DNA of 64,000 bases. Origin: Haematococcus lacustris (Eukaryota > Chlorophyta > Chlorophyceae > Chlamydomonadales > Haematococcaceae). Every line of letters starts with the position of its first letter. Position 1 is the first letter of the stretch. The notes below the pieces were generated by a model, which did not search any database, had not been told where the DNA came from, and saw only the letters and a program-made list of their open reading frames with translations. The position numbers were made by a program, and so were the translations under genes. Of this stretch, positions 51,054 through 63,050 are shown one piece after another. The stretch covers positions 8,272,284 to 8,336,283 of the forward strand of contig JASKMD010000014.1 of NCBI GenBank assembly GCA_030144725.1, given 5' to 3'.

Positions 51054-54000
51054 ATGGAGGATACAGACTCTGACTCGCCACCATTGATTCACCGAACCCG
51101 CAGAGCTCCTGGCCGCCCCTCGTCACCTGCTCCTACTGGTTTTCAAGTCAGCAAAGATGAAGACGACCTCCCTGACTGGGCACAAAACTTTAAGGTTTAG
51201 TGTTGGACATGGCAACTATGCGGTCCGCCTGTCTTAAGCCAGTGGCATATCTGCATGACTGCAGAGCCCCTACACCATTGCACGAGCAGCATCAAGCCCA
51301 GACGATGACGACATGGTCGACCTGACAGGCAGCCAGCTCAACGCCCCAGCCCACCCCAAATCTCTCCCTGGTAATGACGTGCACACTGTACGTTCCCACG
51401 CCATGGACTATGCAGTCTCCTCTAACTTGCCCCGCATGGTACCGCAGCACCCCTGCAGCCAGAAACCACGCATGGCGCCCAGCCACCAAAGGTACAGACA
51501 CGGCAGCCCACTGCTCCCGCATCCCTCGCCTCCATACCAGCCGCCTCTAAGCGAGGATCAGCCCAGCCTGTGAAGCTGGCGACGCCTAGTGTCTCTGTAA
51601 CCCCCGCCGGCCCTGCCGCCCCATCTGCCCCAGCACTCCCACCAAGCAGCACAGCAGCAGGGGGGCAGGCAAATGCAGCAGCGCGTGGCGGTGTGGGGGT
51701 GAAAGCTGCCAGCCCCATCAAGGCCAAGCTGCCCCTGCTGCTGCCAGACAAGGTGCCCCGCAACAAGGTAGGTCTCAGGGCCCAGGTGGGGGCCAGGGCG
51801 GGGCCCACAGCGCAGAAGGTGCCCAGGGTCACACTGTAGGTCATGGTTACACCAGGGTCACACTGTAGGTCATGGTTACACCAGGGTCACGATGTAGGTC
51901 CGGGTTACACCAGGGTCACACCGAGGCACACTCAGGATTGGGCATGGTCATGGCCCTGCCCGGGCTGAGCAGGCCCTGTCCCTGTGAGCTGCAGGCGCTG
52001 CTGGAGCTTGTGGCGGGCGGTGATGAGGCAGTGGTGGACCTGGCAGGGGATGCCGGGGCGGTGGGACGCCTGTCTGTGACGGGCAAGGCTGGTGAGGGCC
52101 TGCCGGCCTGCCTGCCTACCTGGACACCCACTACCTCATCCGCCCTCCTGCCCGCCCACCTACTGCCCGCCTGCTTTCCTGCTCTGATGCTTTGTGCCTG
52201 CCTTTACACTCTCCCTCATACCTGCCCCCATGTCTGACCTCACACCCGCCCTCACACCTGCCTTTACACCCTCCCTCACACTCACCTTCACACTTTCCAT
52301 CACACCTGCCCTCGCACCCACCTCCACAGGCAGTGAAGAGCTCGTTGTGGACCTGAAGGGTGTTATGTTCGCCGCCACCATCCTGCCGCTGGCTGCAACA
52401 GCCATGGTCATCAACATTCAGCCCAACGGAGCCAAGGTACAGCCCAGGCACCCTTATTGATGCCAGGCCAAGGGACTCAGGAGAGCAGCAGCAGCAGCAC
52501 TTACCTGGACAGCTAGACAGGGTCAGATGACCTCGTCCCTACATATTGGCTGGGTGTGCTCAATGTCGGGCCAGGGTTTGCTTCATGCAAGCCCCAGGTT
52601 GGGTCGCCTTCAGCTGTGCAAAGGGCTGATTGAGCTTGATGCCGCCAGCCCACCAGCAGCTGGTGGTTGTGCCGCCCCTTGCCCAAATGCATGCTGGCTA
52701 GGGGCGCAGCATGGCTGGCCCACTCTCCATGCCCATGCTGATCACTGCTCCATGCCCCCTGCCTCCTGACCCCTCCTCCCCAGAAACTTAGCCAGCAGGA
52801 CTCGACTGCTTCATCAGCTCAGCGTTGCTCAGCTCAGGTTGATGCCCTCCGCCTCACATCCAGCAGCCGACAGCTTGAACGGTGCAAGTCACCACCATCA
52901 CAGCTCCACAGGCTGCTGCATGACCCCACAGGGGTGGGGGACTGAAAGGTGTGGGCGGGCGGGCGGGTGAACAAGGGGCTGGGGTTCCCCTTCAATGTTA
53001 CCAAACGCGACAGCTCATACAGTGCGTCCTGCCGTATTGCCGTATTCTTGTATGGTCGGATTCGTGTTCAATCGTATTGCGAGACTGCCCATGCTTGGCC
53101 CCTGCCCAGCCCCCTTGAACAGCCTGGGCTTTCAGTGCTGGCGCTAGCGCTGGACACCATCCAGCCCTGCGGGTCAAACCCTGCGCCATTAGACCACTTG
53201 TGCAGCCCCTGAGCATGGCCCGAGCAACCCCCTGAACAGCCTGCCCACTCAGTGCTGGTGCTGGCATGTGGAAGCGATCGTCAACAATGCTGAGGCAGCC
53301 ACCGCCCTGAGAGTGCCGAGCGCCATCAAGCCACCTGACCAGCCCCCCTGAACAGCCTGCCCACCTGAATGGCCTGACCAGCTCCCCTCACCAGCCTGAA
53401 CCCCTGAATAGCCTGCCCCCCTGACCAGCCCCCTGCCTGGCGCCAGCCCCCTGAGCCGGCCTCCTGGGCCTTGCCTGTCCGGCTGCAGGTGGAGGCCGTG
53501 TTCAATGACTTTGTGCGGCTCAGTGAGCTGCGGGGGGGCTGGGGTGAGGAGGAGGGGGAGGGGGCCGGCCTGACCTCCCTGCTGGCTGAGGAGGATGATG
53601 AGGAGCACTACATGCTGCAAGGTGGGCCAGGCCACAGGCCACAGCTCCCTGAAGAAGACCACACTGGCAGTGATGATGACCCCTGCCGCTCCACTCCCCC
53701 TACCCTCCCTCCCCTGCCCCCTGCCCCCTGCTCCTGGCCCTGCCTCTCTGACGGCACAGCTCAGAGCGGGCTCAGTATGTGGGCCATGTGCAAGGAAGGG
53801 CTGTCTCTCCTCCCCTACCCTCCCCACCCTACCCCTGCAAGGAAGGGCCCCCTGCCCCTGGCCCTGCCTCTCAATCAGCAAGGCACGGCAGGAGCTTGGC
53901 AGTGCACCCTCCGTCCCCTCCCCCTCTTGGGCGACGTGCCACAAGGCGTGGCCCCGTCCCCCTCCTCCTCCATACTAAACCTGGCGCCTGAGCTCAGCCC

Positions 54001-54664
54001 CTGCTTTGCTGTCCTTTGTCCCCGGTACTCTGTTGATACGATTCACTGGTATGGCCTGTCCTCTAGGCCTGGAGCCAACTCCCGCCTAGCCCTCTGCCCC
54101 CTCCATCACTCTGCCTAACTGTCAAATGGCGACCTTCTTGGCTGACAGGGTTTGACTCATGCCTAGGACCCTTGTGCTTGCTTGGTTAGAGCTGGCATGG
54201 GCTGTCCTACCTTCACCAATCCCAACCTACATCCCTCCCCGAACCCAACAAGGCTAGCTGTCACAGTAGTTTGAAACCATACCCTGGCCTACAGCTAACC
54301 CTGTGTCACACAATCTGTACTCTTGTATACAATTAAACTGTAAAACCATAGCCTGGCCCACGGCCAACCCTGGCGCTTGCATGCTTGCATGCCTCATGGT
54401 GGTCCAGGTGAGGGGGAGGCAGCAGAGGGGGAGGTCACAGACGGCAGCGGGCGCAAGAAGCCCGCCAAGAAGGCCAAGCCCGGCAGCAGCAAGGCGGCAG
54501 GTGGCAGTGCCAAGAAGGGCGGCAGCAAGCCTGCAGCAGCAATAGCTGGCAAACCGTCAAGCAAAGGCAGCGCAAGTGGCAAGGGTGGGGGCAAAACCAA
54601 AGCTGGGGGCATGGGAGGCACGAGGGGGGTGAAGAAGGCGGCGGGGAAGAAGGGCAGGGGGTGA
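51054..54664 (+). CDS. BIN4: BIN4/MIDGET, topoisomerase VI complex subunit
   Basis: Seven exons, 51054-51194, 51265-51370, 51448-51767, 51995-52091, 52330-52436, 53489-53621 and 54408-54664, join in phase to a complete 386-residue protein. The amino third is acidic and low-complexity (MEDTDSDSPP, DDLPDWAQNF). The conserved core follows: KLPLLLPDKVPRNK, AVVDLAGDAGAVGRLSV, EELVVDLKGVMFAATILPL, NIQPNGAKVEAVFNDFVRL. This is the signature of BIN4/MID, the DNA-binding partner of SPO11-3, TOP6B and RHL1 in plant topoisomerase VI, needed for endoreduplication. The tail is strongly basic (KKPAKKAKPG, AAGKKGRG) and should bind DNA. Multiple-fission algae also need high-ploidy cycles, so the role is plausible here. 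The start is set by a clear first exon; all introns are GT-AG. Confidence 0.93.
51836..51912. repeat. Tandem repeat in BIN4 intron 3
   Basis: A unit of about 30 bases containing GGGTCACACTGTAGGTCATG is repeated three times. Confidence 0.85.
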
Positions 54665-56753
54665 GGGCAGGGGGAGGGCAGGGGGAGAAGAAGATGAGGA
54701 GCGGGGCGATCTATGAGCCATGAGCTGCAAGGGTAGGCTGCATTGGGGATGCTGCCTGGGGCAGGGTGCCTGCTAGGTGAGGGGGCGAGGCAGGGCTGCC
54801 CTGACTTCACTGCCACTACACAACCGTGCCCAACCAGTCCCCCTGCCCAGCCAGTGTCGTCACCACAGCAGCAACCACACTCTTCTGATACCCAACTGCC
54901 CCAGTTGCCAGCCCCTTAGCCTCCACCCAGCTGGCAGTCACTCTAGTTGCACTGTCCGCAGCAGCGGTGTTATGATGCCCGCAACAGCATTAGGAGTGGT
55001 GGCGGTGGTTTGAGGAGGGTGACCAGGTGGCAGTGTGAGGTGTGACCAGGTGGCAGCGTGAGGTGTGACACCTGTTGCTGGCCGGCTGTAGCAGGGGCTG
55101 GGCCTGGCTTTGCTCCAGCTGCCCCCCTTGGCAGGCAGGGCTTCTGACACCGGAGGGCAACCAGGGCACATACGGCTGGTGGAGGCTGTCCAGCTGCCTG
55201 CAGCGGCTGTGGTGGTGAGAGGAGGAGGGGAAGGAGGAGTGTGGCGGCGGGGCAGCGTGAAGCCTGTAACATTCAATGGCTATAAAAAGGCTGTGAGAGA
55301 AGCCCTGCCGCAGGCGCAACGCATCCCCTCACTCCTAGGTAGCAGCAACACTAGCCGCTGCTGGGGTTGGCTTAGGCTGTGGGGCGCGCCTGGCTGTGCA
55401 GGGGGGGCAGCAAGGGAGGTGGGGGAGTGAGGGGGTGAGTGTGACCAAGTGGTGGCAGTGGCCTGGTTGCTGCCAGCCAGGTCTGCCTTGTCAGCCTTGT
55501 CAGTCAGCACCTTGGGCATGAAGCCTGGCATGGGTGCGTCCATTCATTGCAACCCACTCCATGACGGCATGCGCATGGATGGGACCACACCACATACACG
55601 GCTGCATGCCCCTTCATGTCTGCATCATGATGTGCACAGCTGTGCAAGTCAGCAAAGGTTTTCAGTGCAATGCATACGACAGCAGCCAAACATAACCCCT
55701 GTAGGTCAGTACGCACACACCATGCAGAACCTGTTGCACTACATGAATGCATGGTTGAAGTCCTGGGTCAGGTTGTCCTCAGTTTGGGCGAAGGTTAGGT
55801 GACAGTGATAATATGCGATGGCTCACACAGCCAGACTGGTGGCTATTGGGCTGCTTGGCCGCCCTCCTCTTAGAGTTAGGGTTCCTAACTTAGGGACAGG
55901 ATGCAATGACATGGCGTGATACATGGCCACACACAAAATGGCTTACATCGTTCTGGCAGCTAGCCACTAGGATGCTTGACCGCCCCTCCCCCCTAAGGTT
56001 AGGGACTGTCTGATGCATGGCCATGGAAGGGCTGTAAGGGAGGCGCAAGCGGTCTGGGTACGCCATATTGTCACCACCCCCTGTGCCTTGTCAGCTATCC
56101 ATGCAGCCAGCCATGCTGAGACATGCCAGCTAGGGGTGGTGGGAAAAACAGGGCGGACACAGTTAAACACGAAATGAGTGCATTCAGCAGTCATGGCAGC
56201 CTTTCAGGCGCGGCTGGCCGGCCAGCCAGCCAGCCATTAACGGTCAGTCAGAGACCTGACTTGCCACAGGGCTGGTTTGATCAGCCTCCTTGAGCCTGCA
56301 TATCTCCCTCCCTGCTTTGCTTTGACTCGTCTGTTACGGGGCCGCTGGCGCGGCCGATCACTTACGGCATGGAGCTGACCAGAAGCTGGGCATGGACGTG
56401 CGAACGGCGTCAGGCTGTGTGGCGGTGCGGGTGAACGGCGCGATGTGAGCGCATACTTGTCCTGAAAGCCCCGTTGACGCCTGGCACCGAAAGCGCTCGA
56501 GACCAGCGCCTTTGACTCCTTCTGCCGGGCAAGCCGCTGGCTTTCGACTGCCGGTGCGTGCAGTTGTGCTACGTCATTGTTCACCTAGACCGGACTGGGC
56601 CGGGCGATGCGCGCATGGTGGCAATGATGGGTGGTCGCACATGAATAATAAGGGTGGCAACTCCACCGAGGAGACAGACACGCAGTGCCAGCGCTTGCTG
56701 CAGACTTGCGACTCGCACCAGCTTCACCTGTTCCGCTCAAGCGCACCTGCACG
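54665..56753. other. Intergenic, no gene recognised
   Basis: TGTAA at 55265-55269 may end the BIN4 transcript. The remaining open frames are short and unlike any family I know. The sequence just before 56754 should contain the fasciclin promoter. Confidence 0.4.
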
Positions 56754-59300
56754 ATGCGACGCTCTTCAACTGCGGGGAAGACACACGCACGCCCCTCTGG
56801 CGTTGGCGCCCCTGCAGCCGTGCTGCTAGCGGCCGTCGCCATCTGCTGCTGCTTCGCGGCGATCCCCCATGGTGAGGCGACAGCGAGCTGCCAATTTGAG
56901 AGGAGCTGCCGACTTGGACTTTGTGAGGAAGCTGACGGAACCTCACCGATACACTGCCGCACGCAGCCGAGGCCCAGGCCTTCCAGCCCGCTACGATGGT
57001 GGACGCGATCGATGCAGCGCTGTTCCTGACCCAGGCAAGCCTCCCGACCAGCAGCAGTCGCAGCGCAGCTGCAGTGATCTGCGAACGACAGAAAGACCGG
57101 CGGTGGGCTAAGCCCGATGCAGCAATGCCTTCAATGCTTCATTGAACAAAAACTCTCCGGCAGCCTGCACGCCGTTGAGCTTCCTGAGCAATCCTTCGCT
57201 CGGCCCCCTCTTTGGCCGAGTTGAGACATCAATCAGAAGCCACCCCACCTCAGCCTCCAGCCCTACAGCAACCCCCAACCACACACCCCAGCAAGCAATG
57301 TGTGGCCAAACATGGCTGAGCATGGGGTGCCAGCCAGCAGCCTCTTCCGCTCCCTCTTCCGCAGCCCTCTCCCAGCCCTTGCCCCTTGCCCCTGCTGCCT
57401 CCCACTCCATGTAACAAGACGCTGGCAGCCCTGGCTGCATGCAAGGCCATGCACCGCATGCATGCACTTCGTACATGCAATCTCCATATCCTGCACCTGC
57501 CCATTGCCCAGCCACTTTGGGAGTGCTGCCAGGCCAGGCAGGTACCAGGCGAGCTGGGTGAATGACTTGTGGTCATGCAGGCAGTGCAGCCTCCTGAACA
57601 GTTGAGGTGATGTGAGGGAGACCCTGCCAAGTGCCCGACATGCCTTCTGCTCAGCCTCAAGTCACACAAGCCAAGCACCCTCCCCTGCTGATCCTACACA
57701 CAGGCCTCCCCTGTTACACCACCACCACATGCTGCTCCATGCAAGGCACTTCTACGCTGCCCTACATCCCCACAGCCGGCCGCCCCACCTGCCCTGCCCT
57801 GCCCTGCCCTGCCCTACGCCTCCTGCTGCCCGCAGTTCAAGCAGGCGCTGTCCTCTGCTGGCCTGCTTAGCACCCTGGCCTCACCAGACTTCAACGGCAC
57901 AGTGTTTGCGCCTACTGACCTGGGCTTCACAAGCTTCCTCACCACCCAGAACACCACCCTGGCTGCCCTGGCCGCCAACAATGCAACCCTGTTTAACACA
58001 ATGGTGGGGTGCAACTGCATGCTACCACACACACACCACACCACCACACCACAAGGCTGCATGCTCCATGTGTATGAAACATCACACCCAGTACTGTGAC
58101 CTACGCTGCTAATTGCTGCAAGTGCTGCTGATTGCTGCCAGTCGTACCATGTTGTACACCATGTTGTACACCATGCTATACACTGCAGCCCATGCACTGG
58201 GTGTTGCTGGGATGCGGCTCTTGCTGCAGCTGCTGATGCCATGGTGGTGGTGGTGGTGGTGGTGGTGGCTGGTGTGGCAGGCGTTCCACATCGTCCCCTC
58301 CATGAAGTACTTCCCAACCGGCACACTGCGCCAGGGCGTGAAGATGGCCACGCAGGCAGGGCCAGAGTTGACTGTTGACCGCAGGCAAGTGGCAGCTGCA
58401 GCAGGGTCAGGCTGGGTGTGGGAACAGGAGCAAATGCGAGCTGGAGCCTGTGCACTGCTGCCGGCCTCTTGCTGATGCCTTGCTGATGGCTGCTGCTGCT
58501 GCTGTTGCTGACTTGCGTTGCTTGCTGCCTGCTGCAGCGTGCCAGGCCTGATCCACATCTATGGCGGGGACATGGTCAACGACCCAACCAACTTTGGCAC
58601 CATCCTGCAGGCAAGCAGCTGACCCTGACCCCTGGACCCCACCACTGCCCTCAGGCCTTCCCACCTTCCTTGCCCCCTGCCCTGACGCCTTACCCCTCAT
58701 GCCCATGCCTGCCCCTGTGCTGCTGCCCCTGCGTGTTTGCAGTACCAAGAGATCCGTGGGGGCAAGGTGGGCGGCAGGAGGTGCCGGGTCCAATGCTTGG
58801 CAGCAGCAGCAGCATGTCGCATGCAAGGGATAGCCCGGCCCTGCAGCCACCCCATGGATTTGTGACCAGCTCAGCTGCATGGCAAAGTGATTCCTTAGCT
58901 CCCAGCACTGCTGCTTACTGACTGACTGAGAATGCTGTCGTGAGGCACTGAACCCCGCACCTGCCAGTCAGTTGACCAACCCACCAACTGCTGGCACTTC
59001 CACGAGGTGGACCTGTCCCCATTTGGCGAGGCGCCGCGGCGTACTAGGATTGACTCAGCGGGCAGCAGCAGGCAGGCCAGGCTGTCCACAGGCTGAGCTG
59101 CACAGCCTTCAGCACCCTCCCCTGCCCCAGAACCCTCTCACCCTCCACCCCTGCTCCCACACCCTCTCACCCTCCACCCCTGCTCCCACACCCCCTTACC
59201 CTCCTCCCCTCCACCCCACCCCTGGCTGCAGGCTGTGCTGTACGTCATTGACAAGCCCCTCCTGCCACCAGCGCCCAAGGTGGTGTCCACAGGGAAGTGA
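56754..59300 (+). CDS. Secreted fasciclin (FAS1) domain protein
   Basis: Six exons, 56754-56871, 56967-57034, 57836-58003, 58281-58384, 58538-58610 and 59232-59300, join in phase to 199 residues. The amino end is a signal peptide (PAAVLLAAVAICCCFAAIPH, cleaved near H-A-E-A). One FAS1 domain follows: ATMVDAIDAALFLTQFKQAL, FNGTVFAPTDLGFTSFL, NATLFNTM, AFHIVPSMKYFPTGTL, IHIYGGDMVN and AVLYVIDKPLLPP. FAS1 proteins mediate cell-matrix adhesion. N-glycosylation sites occur at NGT, NTT and NAT. Introns 2, 4 and 5 have GC donors (CAG|GCAAG); introns 1 and 3 are GT-AG. Met 56754 is chosen because it gives a compact signal peptide; an in-frame Met lies at 56685. Part of this gene is duplicated at 62230. 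Confidence 0.9.
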
Positions 59301-59966
59301 GGTACATCCTGAGGCCATAATCTTCCATGCGCTCTCCATGTGGCATTTACAAAAGCGAGGGATGGCACCAGCTCTATACCTCTTGGTTGGCCGACTCTTG
59401 CCAGTTCGTGAGCGGTCAATACGCCGGGGCAGCTAAAGATGTGTGAACGCATGGCTTCACGCCAAACCACCCCCATGTACCATGTATGTGGCATGCATGC
59501 TAGCTGTGGTGCATGGCGGTAGTAGCATGCTGCAGAGCGCTAGTCGACGTGTTGACTGTGGCAACAGCTTGTGCTCCACTGGCCCAGTGAGTGACACATC
59601 CTTGACTTGCGGTTGAGCAGGTTGCACTTGATGCCCATCATCCTTTCCATCACACCTCGGCTGCTAGTGTGACTTAAATTCCCTCATGTGCAAGGTGGTG
59701 GGCCTGTGGATGCTATGACAGCATGGAACATGAATTCCTTGATGCTTCGTGACTCAGATTGGATGACTGAATCTGCATGATAGATGGCGGCTCATGGTTG
59801 TTGCATTGTTGCATTGCGGGGAGGTAGAAGTGTAATTATGACTGAGCCTCTTGCATTCTTACCCACCTGCCCGCCGCTGCCAGTAAACGCTGTCACGATA
59901 GTGCTCTGCTCACTAACGGTGTAAAGCCAAGCACTAGGTGTACAACGCCATGCAAAGCAATGGAGT
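59301..59966. other. Fasciclin 3' flank
   Basis: TGTAA at 59831-59835 is a possible poly(A) signal. No other gene is seen; 59967 onward belongs to a tandem duplication. Confidence 0.4.
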
Positions 59967-60916
59967 GCCCTAGCTCTACTCGCCAGCACCAAACACCAGG
60001 CACGTCAAAGCTCGGTGGTCTATGTAAATGACGGATCCTCACTCAATCATGGACAGATCTTGCTCTCAGTGTTGTGACTAGCTGGATTGATGATGACACA
60101 CACGCCTCATGCACTCGCCACCCAACACAGCATCAAACATGACAGGGCATGCACTCAATGGCTTACATACAGATCTCACCCGTGACAAGGACATACAGAC
60201 AAGCTCGTGTAGACAGAACAGCATCCATGCAAGTCATAGTACCGGCACACCCATGCAAGGTGCAACAATGAAACAGGCACGTCCATGTACAAGGCATGTC
60301 AGGTCTGATGTGTGATGCATCATCTAGGGTGTGAACATGCCAAGCCTTGCACTGCCCAATCAGCAGTGAGGGCTCAGTGTGGCCTAGGCGAGGACAGATG
60401 TGGCAACCAGCTCATGCAATGGCATGGGACTCAATTCATTCAGTGTGCAATCCATGCGGCCAGGCGTGCGCTGCGCAAGGCTGACGGCGCTGGCTAGTAC
60501 GAGTGCGACCCAACCTGGACTAGACCAACACAACCCCTGCTGTGTGGTGATGGCATGGTGCCGCCAGCCCACTACTGCTACCTAGCCCCGTAGTCCTCTA
60601 TCTTCCAGTGAACCACTAGGCGTCCTTGCTCTGTGCCCATATGGGCAGTTGTGGATATCCTGTGGCATGCTTGCGCCTACAGATGGCGATGGGCAGGGAA
60701 GGGCAGGGAAGCGTGCCCGGTTCGCTGAAGCTGGTCCGGGAAGCCGCAGCAAGTAGGGCCACGTGAGCCCCCACTGCCGCTTGGGAGTTAGACGTGCTGA
60801 GGACAGACGTGCTGCGGGTTGACCTGCTGTGGGTAGCTGTCATGTTGGTCGAGGTGTCCCGAGCCAACGTGCTGCGGTTTGACTTGCTGTGGGTCGCTGT
60901 GATGTGGGTCGAGGTA
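59967..60916. repeat. Tandem segmental duplication, unit 1
   Basis: Recurs at 63051-64000 with a constant offset of 3084 bases and almost no differences (for example an A/G change at 60416/63500). The second unit runs off the window, so the true repeat is longer. It contains no recognised gene apart from the beginning of a coding-like minisatellite. Confidence 0.95.
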
Positions 60917-60995
60917 TCGCGAGCCGACGTGGTGCTGGTTGCTGTGATGTGCGTCGAGGTGTCGCGGGATGACTTGCTGCAGGTCGTCGTGCTGC
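60794..60995. repeat. Degenerate minisatellite
   Basis: Units of about 51-66 bases built on GTGCTGCGGTTTGACTTGCT, GTGGGTCGCTGTGATGTGG and GTCGAGGTGTCGCGAGCC repeat three to four times. Frames on both strands stay open. The array begins again near 63878 in the second duplication unit. Confidence 0.8.
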
Positions 60996-62229
60996 GGGCC
61001 TGCGACCACCAGGGCGGGACAAGGGCAAGTTGAGATCAATAGCAGGATTGGGTCCAGCGGCGCTTGCATTTGGTGTGCACAAGGTGTAGCAAGCAAGGTG
61101 AGGGGTGCTGGGCCGCGGCAGCCCGCCCTGCGTGGAAACCCAATAGTCAAACGGCGCACCAACGATGCAGCGATGCTTGGTTGCGCCTGGATGGAGTCTG
61201 TGCGGTTCATGATGATGGGCTGCACTGTGGAGGGAGGCAGCGATCGCGCGTATGCCCGTAGGCACGCATCGCTGTACAAGCAGGGCTGCCTGGGCGGGAG
61301 CCATATCTGCAGTTCAGCCCAGCCTCCGCTGCGGGTGCACCAGAAATGGGAACGAGTTTAGGTCCTCCGGACTGCCTCAAGCCAATGTGCCTTATAGTCA
61401 ACAGCACCATTGCGGCCTGACCTGCCCTTACCTGGCATAGCTGATGTCAAGTGCCTCGCACGCAACCACCTGCGCCAACAAGGATGGCGCATTGATAGTT
61501 TGCTGTGGCTTCGCGCGACTGCTGGCTGAACCCATTTCGTGGTTAGTTACGTTGGTAGCAATGCGGCCATAATCCAGGAGGGGGGGGTATTTGTACCGTG
61601 CATGGCCAACTTTGCGCGCTACTGTATTTCAAATGTGCGGTTACAAGATAGCGAGACCAATCACATGTTTTCGCTGTGCTGTCGTGGTATCACGGCGTCC
61701 TGGTATGAAGACAGTGATAGGGGATATGTCCTATGACGACATGTCAAGATCCAGATGTAAAGAAGCTTATCGGGGCAGCCTAGCAAGCTGAGAGGTGGCG
61801 GCGACCATGTCATGAGCGTATTGAACATGGCAGAGCATAGGGACCATGCTGCACGTGGACAAGGACCAGGTACTCATGCAAGCTGTTGGTTGCTGTCTGT
61901 GTTGTCATCCCCAGCAACACCAGCTCATACCTAGGCAGCAGTGGTCTGGGGCTTGGAAAGGTGTGCTGTGCGGCCACCACTGTCGCTGACCACACTTACA
62001 TAACACGCACTGCTGGGGTGGTTGACAGCCACAGGCTCATGCGCAGTCACAGCAAGCAGCAGCAGCGGTGGCACCAGGACCAGCTTGCACACAATGAGGC
62101 AGTTTGCCTGGCCCAGTGGGAGAGGCAGCACACGCAGAAGGTGCAGACAAGGCAGCGGTGCTCCGGGTTCCTTCAGAGCTGGGCCTCAGGTTCAGGCAAC
62201 GGTCCAGCCAAGTGGACTGCTGCAGCTGC
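60996..62229. other. No confident gene
   Basis: A plus-strand frame at 61886-62368 contains a charged segment (RWHQDQLAHNEAVCLAQWER) and a hydrophobic Ala/Val stretch, but it reads straight into the broken fasciclin copy and I do not recognise it. Confidence 0.3.
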
Positions 62230-62675
62230 AGCTGCCTTGATAGTGGCGGTGGTGGTGGCTGGTGTGGCAGGCTTTGCGCCTTGTCCCCTTCATGAAGTAC
62301 CTACACACGGGCATGCTGCGTCAGGGCTTGAAGATGGCCACGCAGGCAGGGCCAGGGCCGACTGTTGACCGCATGCAAGTGGCAGCGTCAGGGGCGGGGT
62401 GGGGTCAGGTGCAGTTGTAAGGGCGTACAGGCTGACCCTGACCCCTGGACCCCACCACTGCCCTCCGGCCTTCCCACCTTCCTTGCCTCGTGCCCTGACG
62501 CCTAACCCCTCATGCCTATGCATGCCCTTGTGCTGCTGCCTCTGCGTGTTTGCAGTATCAAGAGATCCGTGAGGGCAAGGTGGGCGGCAGCAGGTGCCAG
62601 ACCAATGCTTGGCAGCAGCAGCAGCATGTCACATGCAAGGGCTAGTCCGCCCCTGCAGCCACGCCGCAGACCTTG
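62230..62675 (+). pseudogene. Broken fasciclin gene copy
   Basis: Bases 62260-62375 match fasciclin exon 4 (GGC ATG CTG CGT CAG, MATQAGPGPTVDR), and about 62420-62675 match the intron after exon 5 (58620-58840). The segment with exon 5 (58411-58620) is deleted, and exons 1-3 and 6 are absent. The GC-type donor after exon 4 has changed from AG|GCAAGT to AT|GCAAGT. It marks the start of the second unit of the tandem duplication. Confidence 0.85.
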
Positions 62676-63050
62676 CAAGCAGCAGTAGCCACAAGGCAGT
62701 CCTCCCCAAGCCCTCTAGCTATTTTGCCTCGAGTGAAAGGCTCATGCACATGCCCGTCACCAATGCCTGGTGCTGCCATTGTCTGAGATGGGTGGATCCG
62801 TGGCTGTGATGATATGAATGAAAGTGGCATGCTGCATGGAGCTCATCATTTGCTTCATGGTGTTGTAGCCTTGACTCGTCCATGTTCCCTGAGAGATGTT
62901 CACAACACGACTTTGCAGCCAGCATGTGATGTGTAACCAAACAGTGGTGTACTCGGAGTGTGACACGATACATTGCTTTGATTAAAGCCAAGCAATAGGT
63001 TTACATCGCCTTGCAATGTACACATTTGCAAACCACAAACACAACGCACT
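62676..63050. other. Diverged part of second duplication unit
   Basis: This lies between the fasciclin fragment and the near-identical duplicated block. It should correspond to about 58840-59966, but I could only align scattered pieces. Confidence 0.35.

Noticed and set aside
53471..54118. 215-codon plus-strand frame
   Set aside because: Only its first 133 bases are BIN4 exon 6; the remainder is intron 6 with a good donor at 53622.
60794..60995. CRISPR-like or leucine-rich repeat gene
   Set aside because: Units are variable in length, spacers are absent, and the translated repeats do not follow an LRR consensus.
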